Assembly (NCBI GenBank): GCA_003573635.1
Contig: QUTJ01031852.1
Coordinates: 25,296 to 89,295, forward strand
Direction of reading: 5' to 3'
DNA length: 64,000 nt
Source of the DNA: Goniomonas avonlea
Taxonomy: Eukaryota; Cryptophyceae; Goniomonadida; Goniomonadaceae
Under the pieces are notes generated by a model, which was not told the origin of the DNA, did no database searches, and saw only the letters and a program-made list of their open reading frames with translations. A program made the position numbers and the translations under genes. Positions within the stretch are counted from its first letter, which is position 1; every line of letters starts with the position of its first letter. Below are positions 63,901-64,000 of the stretch, in pieces.

Positions 63901-64000
63901 ACCCGCTCGGCGTGAGAGTGACCGAGGACGGCGGCGCAGACGAAACTTGCACCGTCAGTGCGCCAGACTGAACGTTCTGTCCCAAAGTCGGATAGGCAGG
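2..64000 (-). CDS. Giant tandem Ig-like repeat protein, internal part (open at both ends)
   Basis: One minus-strand frame is open across 21,333 codons. The start codons of all 222 complete repeats (and one truncated repeat at the low end) fall in this frame, so there is no frameshift or intron. The product is a string of 92-98-residue domains. Typical parts in order are a YPVLGNGVTSG-like start, an LxVxIS strand, VTVTPSGPGLTFTPSSLTF, TWTVTG, a GVQPITY-like strand, SGxDxYxFTPP and ITIQPAKTFVLP. Alternating hydrophobic and Thr/Ser/Val residues and a conserved central Trp suggest a beta-sandwich of Ig-like or Calx-beta-like type (inference). The consensus has no Cys; I noticed one at 4574 in U3. 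No signal peptide, membrane segment, catalytic domain or anchor is visible because both ends lie outside. At roughly 103 Da per residue, the visible part alone is about 2.2 MDa. The likely role is a secreted or surface structural/adhesive protein. I do not recognise a named gene. Confidence 0.95.
917..1210 (-). repeat. Domain class D6, reference copy (98 aa)
   Basis: Sixth domain of the unit, shown in U1. The class usually starts LPEYYTLNVGQTSEPL with a Tyr pair (Tyr-His in U1), continues ISVxQPPxTSVTITLSG, QFTFTPSSATTQSLTV and AGFHTVSHVVSGADQYEYTPP, and ends with a distinct QVVQGAxHFFDIP segment that leads into D1. This ending replaces the ITIQPAKTF strand of the other classes. The class has 98 residues, except 101 in U8. 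Confidence 0.85.
1211..1489 (-). repeat. Domain class D5, reference copy (93 aa)
   Basis: Fifth domain of the unit, shown in U1. It is preceded by KTFAF and starts YPVLGNxVxS. The short VGIS-xAAxVTVTPSGPGLTF core is like that of D2, followed by VQTWTVTG and GVQxITYTLSGPDKYHFTPP. It is 93 residues except in U2 (94), U13 (97) and U34 (95). Its near identity of layout to D2 is the main sign that the six-domain unit arose from a three-domain one. Confidence 0.85.
1490..1780 (-). repeat. Domain class D4, reference copy (97 aa)
   Basis: Fourth domain of the unit, shown in U1. The signature is YPTLGQGVTSASLTVQVS, then APPTSVTITPSG, a loop GVTSxTWKVTGSTLGDPV with Gly-Asp-Pro before the IVY strand, and an ending SGADQYEYTPPxPGQI. 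Lengths are 97 residues, with 96 in U13 and U19 and 98 in U21 and U34. The first Tyr of the DQYEY motif is the residue that changes to Ala, Pro, Ser or Asn in a subset of units on the right side of the window. Confidence 0.85.
1781..2071 (-). repeat. Domain class D3, reference copy (97 aa)
   Basis: Third domain of the unit, shown in U1. The signature is GVTSGPLTVSVSxLPPTRV, VITPSGPGLTF, LVFEAGGS, a GTxNGDIPITY strand, and an ending SGADQYEYTPP. The start in U1 reads YTTLGNGV. Most copies have 97 residues; U6 has 96. U4, U22, U28 and U36 have 107-108, from an inserted Ser/Thr/Arg-rich loop with a shared TRA triplet. Confidence 0.85.
2072..2347 (-). repeat. Domain class D2, reference copy (92 aa)
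   Basis: Second domain of the unit, shown in U1. The signature is YPVLGNGVTSGQLSVDIS followed directly by AAxVTVTPSGPGLTF; it lacks the extra LPP residues of the 97-residue classes. It ends with SGPDKLHF and VTIQDAKTF. Twenty-nine complete copies have 92 residues. Eight copies (U2, U11, U17, U19, U25, U27, U31, U35) have 95, because SFTG is replaced by a longer aromatic stretch of the type RWAxFTG. D2 resembles D5 closely. Confidence 0.85.
2348..2638 (-). repeat. Domain class D1, reference copy (97 aa)
   Basis: First domain of the six-domain unit, shown in U1. The class signature is a YPVLGxGVxSDPL start with Asp-Pro-Leu, then RVSxLP, LTW in place of LTF, an Ala-Gly-Gly-Ser loop, a GTEG turn, and an end with FNYTVPDPGSI before IIPAKTLLLP. 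It is 97 residues in every complete copy in the window except U21 (96). The TVPDPG ending, in place of TPP, separates it from all other classes. Its closest relative in the unit by length and position is D4. Confidence 0.85.
2639..4372 (-). repeat. Unit U2, six domains, 578 aa
   Basis: Start codons are at 4370, 4079, 3794, 3503, 3212 and 2930. D2 is three residues long (95) and carries LRWADFTG in place of the short SFTG. D5 is one residue long (94). This is the only long aromatic D2 in the left third of the window. Confidence 0.9.
4373..6094 (-). repeat. Unit U3, six domains, 574 aa
   Basis: Start codons are at 6092, 5801, 5525, 5234, 4943 and 4664, the standard spacing. D6 contains a cysteine (codon at 4574, in TLTCLG) at the place where other copies read TLSGPG; Cys is absent from the consensus. 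Confidence 0.9.
6095..7846 (-). repeat. Unit U4, six domains, 584 aa, long-loop D3
   Basis: Start codons are at 7844, 7553, 7277, 6956, 6665 and 6386. D3 has 107 residues. The ten extra residues lie around PSTRAVQSTSGTSTT, and the usual TWTV strand reads TLNV. The loop shares the TRA triplet with U22, U28 and U36 but is otherwise different. Confidence 0.9.
7847..9568 (-). repeat. Unit U5, six domains, 574 aa
   Basis: Start codons are at 9566, 9275, 8999, 8708, 8417 and 8138, the standard spacing. D4 keeps Tyr (DRYQY) and ends VLPSYPTLGRNV at its upstream junction. No indel is seen. Confidence 0.9.
9569..11287 (-). repeat. Unit U6, six domains, 573 aa
   Basis: Start codons are at 11285, 10994, 10718, 10430, 10139 and 9860. 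This is the shortest unit in the window: D3 has 96 residues, one fewer than normal. The other five domains have standard length. Confidence 0.9.
11288..13009 (-). repeat. Unit U7, six domains, 574 aa
   Basis: Start codons are at 13007, 12716, 12440, 12149, 11858 and 11579, the standard spacing. D6 has FSVESATTQSL where the consensus reads FTPSSATTQSL. Confidence 0.9.
13010..14740 (-). repeat. Unit U8, six domains, 577 aa, long D6
   Basis: Start codons are at 14738, 14447, 14171, 13880, 13589 and 13310. D6 has 101 residues, the only long D6 in the window. The three extra residues lie in FDASTSSTATTQSL, the same strand region that carries variants in other units. Confidence 0.9.
14741..16462 (-). 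repeat. Unit U9, six domains, 574 aa
   Basis: Start codons are at 16460, 16169, 15893, 15602, 15311 and 15032, the standard spacing. D4 keeps Tyr (DQYMY), although units U17, U25 and U33, which lie at multiples of eight above it, have Ala. Confidence 0.9.
16463..18184 (-). repeat. Unit U10, six domains, 574 aa
   Basis: Start codons are at 18182, 17891, 17615, 17324, 17033 and 16754, the standard spacing. D5 starts with Ser in place of Tyr (STSPPLGN, codon at 17033). This is the last unit before the eight-unit pattern becomes visible. Confidence 0.9.
18185..19915 (-). repeat. Unit U11, six domains, 577 aa, long aromatic D2
   Basis: Start codons are at 19913, 19622, 19337, 19046, 18755 and 18476. 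D2 has 95 residues, with FHRWAVYTGRELQPW and a QDVKWF ending. D4 has Asn in place of Tyr (DRNQY). Both traits recur in U19, U27 and U35 with related residues. Confidence 0.9.
19916..21637 (-). repeat. Unit U12, six domains, 574 aa
   Basis: Start codons are at 21635, 21344, 21068, 20777, 20486 and 20207, the standard spacing. D6 reads FAPFSSEAQAL; the FxPF form is shared with U20, eight units away. Confidence 0.9.
21638..23368 (-). repeat. Unit U13, six domains, 577 aa
   Basis: Start codons are at 23366, 23075, 22799, 22508, 22220 and 21929. D4 has 96 residues and Ala in DRAEY. D5 has 97 residues, four more than usual, with FSADFVGTEVHSW. This is the longest D5 in the window. Confidence 0.9.
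23369..25090 (-). repeat. Unit U14, six domains, 574 aa
   Basis: Start codons are at 25088, 24797, 24521, 24230, 23939 and 23660, the standard spacing. D6 reads FNPSTATVQFVQV in place of TTQSLTV; U22 has the related form FSATDAAVKFVQV. Confidence 0.9.
25091..26812 (-). repeat. Unit U15, six domains, 574 aa
   Basis: Start codons are at 26810, 26519, 26243, 25952, 25661 and 25382, the standard spacing. D4 keeps Tyr (DRYEY), as do U23 and U31 at distances of eight. D6 reads FASTSSNSQSL. Confidence 0.9.
26813..28534 (-). repeat. Unit U16, six domains, 574 aa
   Basis: Start codons are at 28532, 28241, 27965, 27674, 27383 and 27104, the standard spacing. D6 has FYSWGATSMSL and ends QGTTKIFEVP in place of the usual QGAFHFFDIP. 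Both features return in U24 and U32. Confidence 0.9.
28535..30265 (-). repeat. Unit U17, six domains, 577 aa, long aromatic D2
   Basis: Start codons are at 30263, 29972, 29687, 29396, 29105 and 28826. D2 has 95 residues with LGWAEFMGTGPQTW, like U25 eight units away. D4 has Ala in DQAEY. Confidence 0.9.
30266..31987 (-). repeat. Unit U18, six domains, 574 aa
   Basis: Start codons are at 31985, 31694, 31418, 31127, 30836 and 30557, the standard spacing. D4 keeps Tyr (DKYEF). D6 reads FTAAGASTHSL. Confidence 0.9.
31988..33715 (-). repeat. Unit U19, six domains, 576 aa, long aromatic D2
   Basis: Start codons are at 33713, 33422, 33137, 32846, 32558 and 32279. D2 has 95 residues, with RRWAVFTGTRVETW and a QDVKYVYVP ending. 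D4 has 96 residues and Ala in NQAMY. D1 begins YYVLG. Confidence 0.9.
33716..35437 (-). repeat. Unit U20, six domains, 574 aa
   Basis: Start codons are at 35435, 35144, 34868, 34577, 34286 and 34007, the standard spacing. D6 reads FTPFTAMSASL, similar to U12. D4 keeps Tyr. Confidence 0.9.
35438..37159 (-). repeat. Unit U21, six domains, 574 aa with compensating indels
   Basis: Start codons are at 37157, 36869, 36593, 36302, 36008 and 35729. D1 has 96 residues and D4 has 98, so the total stays 574. This is the only D1 with a changed length. D4 has Ala in the DxYxY position (LAEYTPP). Confidence 0.9.
37160..38914 (-). repeat. Unit U22, six domains, 585 aa, long-loop D3
   Basis: Start codons are at 38912, 38621, 38345, 38021, 37730 and 37451. 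D3 has 108 residues, with VFEPSQASLRSTTRAS and DSTTQYWTV. D6 has FVQV as in U14. D5 starts YRTLGNSV in place of YPVLGNGV. Confidence 0.9.
38915..40636 (-). repeat. Unit U23, six domains, 574 aa
   Basis: Start codons are at 40634, 40343, 40067, 39776, 39485 and 39206, the standard spacing. D4 keeps Tyr (DMYHY). D6 reads YTSSSNSPQSL. Confidence 0.9.
40637..42358 (-). repeat. Unit U24, six domains, 574 aa
   Basis: Start codons are at 42356, 42065, 41789, 41498, 41207 and 40928, the standard spacing. D6 has FHSWGATTQSL and ends QGTNKIFEVP, matching U16 and U32. Confidence 0.9.
42359..44089 (-). repeat. Unit U25, six domains, 577 aa, long aromatic D2
   Basis: Start codons are at 44087, 43796, 43511, 43220, 42929 and 42650. 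D2 has 95 residues with LTWAEFTGTGAKTW, like U17. D4 has Ala in DRAQY. Confidence 0.9.
44090..45811 (-). repeat. Unit U26, six domains, 574 aa
   Basis: Start codons are at 45809, 45518, 45242, 44951, 44660 and 44381, the standard spacing. D4 keeps Tyr (DMYQY). D6 reads FTNAGSLSKSF. Confidence 0.9.
45812..47542 (-). repeat. Unit U27, six domains, 577 aa, long aromatic D2
   Basis: Start codons are at 47540, 47249, 46964, 46673, 46382 and 46103. D2 has 95 residues, with LRWAVFTGVETKPW and a QDVKYISVP ending. D4 has Pro in DKPQF, the only Pro seen at that position. Confidence 0.9.
47543..49294 (-). repeat. Unit U28, six domains, 584 aa, long-loop D3
   Basis: Start codons are at 49292, 49001, 48725, 48404, 48113 and 47834. 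D3 has 107 residues, with FEPQSSSLRSATRASATSQ, and its TWTV strand reads SMTV. The closest match is U36, eight units away. Confidence 0.9.
49295..51016 (-). repeat. Unit U29, six domains, 574 aa
   Basis: Start codons are at 51014, 50723, 50447, 50156, 49865 and 49586, the standard spacing. D4 has Ala in DQAQY. D6 matches the consensus FTPSSATTQSLTV. Confidence 0.9.
51017..52738 (-). repeat. Unit U30, six domains, 574 aa
   Basis: Start codons are at 52736, 52445, 52169, 51878, 51587 and 51308, the standard spacing. D1 starts with Phe in place of Tyr (FAVLGSNV, codon at 52736), the only such D1 in the window. Confidence 0.9.
52739..54469 (-). repeat. Unit U31, six domains, 577 aa, long aromatic D2
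   Basis: Start codons are at 54467, 54176, 53891, 53600, 53309 and 53030. D2 has 95 residues, with LRWGVFTGTRQETW and a QDVKTF ending. It is a QDVK-type D2 that falls halfway between U27 and U35. D4 keeps Tyr. Confidence 0.9.
54470..56191 (-). repeat. Unit U32, six domains, 574 aa
   Basis: Start codons are at 56189, 55898, 55622, 55331, 55040 and 54761, the standard spacing. D6 has FHSWGAASQSF and ends QGTNKMIGIP, as in U16 and U24. Confidence 0.9.
56192..57913 (-). repeat. Unit U33, six domains, 574 aa
   Basis: Start codons are at 57911, 57620, 57344, 57053, 56762 and 56483, the standard spacing. D4 has Ala in DQAQY, as in U17 and U25. D2 is of the short type, unlike U17 and U25. Confidence 0.9.
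57914..59644 (-). repeat. Unit U34, six domains, 577 aa
   Basis: Start codons are at 59642, 59351, 59075, 58784, 58490 and 58205. D4 has 98 residues and D5 has 95, the latter with FTNVNTDVQTW. D4 keeps Tyr (DKYLY). Confidence 0.9.
59645..61375 (-). repeat. Unit U35, six domains, 577 aa, long aromatic D2
   Basis: Start codons are at 61373, 61082, 60797, 60506, 60215 and 59936. D2 has 95 residues, with HRWAVFTGRRVETW and a QDVKLFSVP ending. D4 has Ala in DQAQY. Confidence 0.9.
61376..63130 (-). repeat. Unit U36, six domains, 585 aa, long-loop D3
   Basis: Start codons are at 63128, 62837, 62561, 62237, 61946 and 61667. D3 has 108 residues, with FEPGTTSVRSVSTRANPTSQ. D6 has FHSWGATTQTL, an extra occurrence outside the U16, U24, U32 series. 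Confidence 0.9.
63131..64000 (-). repeat. Unit U37, partial (D4-D6)
   Basis: Start codons are at 63992 (D4), 63701 (D5) and 63422 (D6). The three domains have the standard 97, 93 and 98 residues. D4 has Ser in DQSQY. Two further residues (Pro-Ala) of the preceding domain are visible at the window edge, so the protein continues toward its N-terminus outside. Confidence 0.9.

Larger units (their letters stand above)
59645..64000 (-). repeat. Partial super-repeat copy, U35-U37
   Basis: The first units of a further super-repeat are visible before the window ends. U35 has the long aromatic D2 and D4 Ala as in U19 and U27. U36 has the TRA loop in D3 as in U28. U37 has Ser in the D4 position where U13, U21 and U29 have Ala. 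Confidence 0.6.

Noticed and set aside
2-64000. Non-coding satellite or minisatellite DNA
   Set aside because: The repeat period is a multiple of three, every indel is a multiple of three, no stop occurs in 21,333 codons, and changes concentrate at synonymous positions. This is a coding array.
2-64000. Spliced eukaryotic gene with introns between domains
   Set aside because: Domain starts are spaced at fixed codon distances through the window and leave no room for introns. Introns outside the window cannot be excluded.
2-64000. CRISPR array, transposon or prophage
   Set aside because: There are no short identical direct repeats with spacers, no terminal inverted repeats and no transposase, integrase or phage genes. 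The repeats are long, diverged and coding.

Overview
The whole window is the inside of one protein-coding gene on the minus strand. The frame whose codons occupy plus positions 2-4, 5-7 ... 63998-64000 stays open for 21,333 codons, with no start or stop codon of the gene in view, so both ends lie outside. The product is an array of about 96-residue, Thr/Ser/Val/Pro/Gly-rich beta-sandwich (Ig-like) repeats. I located the first codon of every repeat, and all of them fall in the same frame. I saw no second gene, RNA gene, mobile element, CRISPR array, promoter, terminator or intron.

The array is nested. (1) The basic repeat is a domain of 92-98 residues that starts near a YPVLGNGVTSG-like motif. 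(2) Six domain classes, D1 to D6 in protein order, form a unit of 574 residues (1722 bp). The usual lengths are 97, 92, 97, 97, 93 and 98 residues. (3) The lengths and signatures of D1-D2-D3 resemble those of D4-D5-D6, which suggests an older doubling of a three-domain unit. (4) From about 18.2 kb to the right edge, sequence variants recur every eight units (about 13.8 kb, 48 domains, about 4,600 residues). From 1 to 18.2 kb this eight-unit pattern is not seen. The window holds 36 complete six-domain units plus three complete domains at each end: 222 complete domains in total. Units are numbered U0 to U37 from low to high coordinate, so U37 is the most N-terminal part in view.

Each unit starts (in protein order) with D1, whose first codon is usually Tyr. 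'Start codons' in the unit entries are the lowest plus-strand base of the first codon of D1, D2, D3, D4, D5 and D6. A domain runs from that codon downward to just above the next start. Of the 222 complete domains, 200 have exactly the usual length of their class; the others differ by 1 to 11 residues, always a whole number of codons.

The organism cannot be fixed from this window. GC content looks moderately above one half and codon choice is mixed (both Tyr codons and many Ser, Pro and Arg codons are used). Giant repetitive surface proteins occur in some bacteria and in some microbial eukaryotes. The lack of introns over 64 kb fits a bacterium or an intron-poor eukaryote. A role as a giant extracellular adhesin, stalk or cell-wall/matrix protein is inference: it rests on the repeat architecture and composition, not on any catalytic or binding motif.
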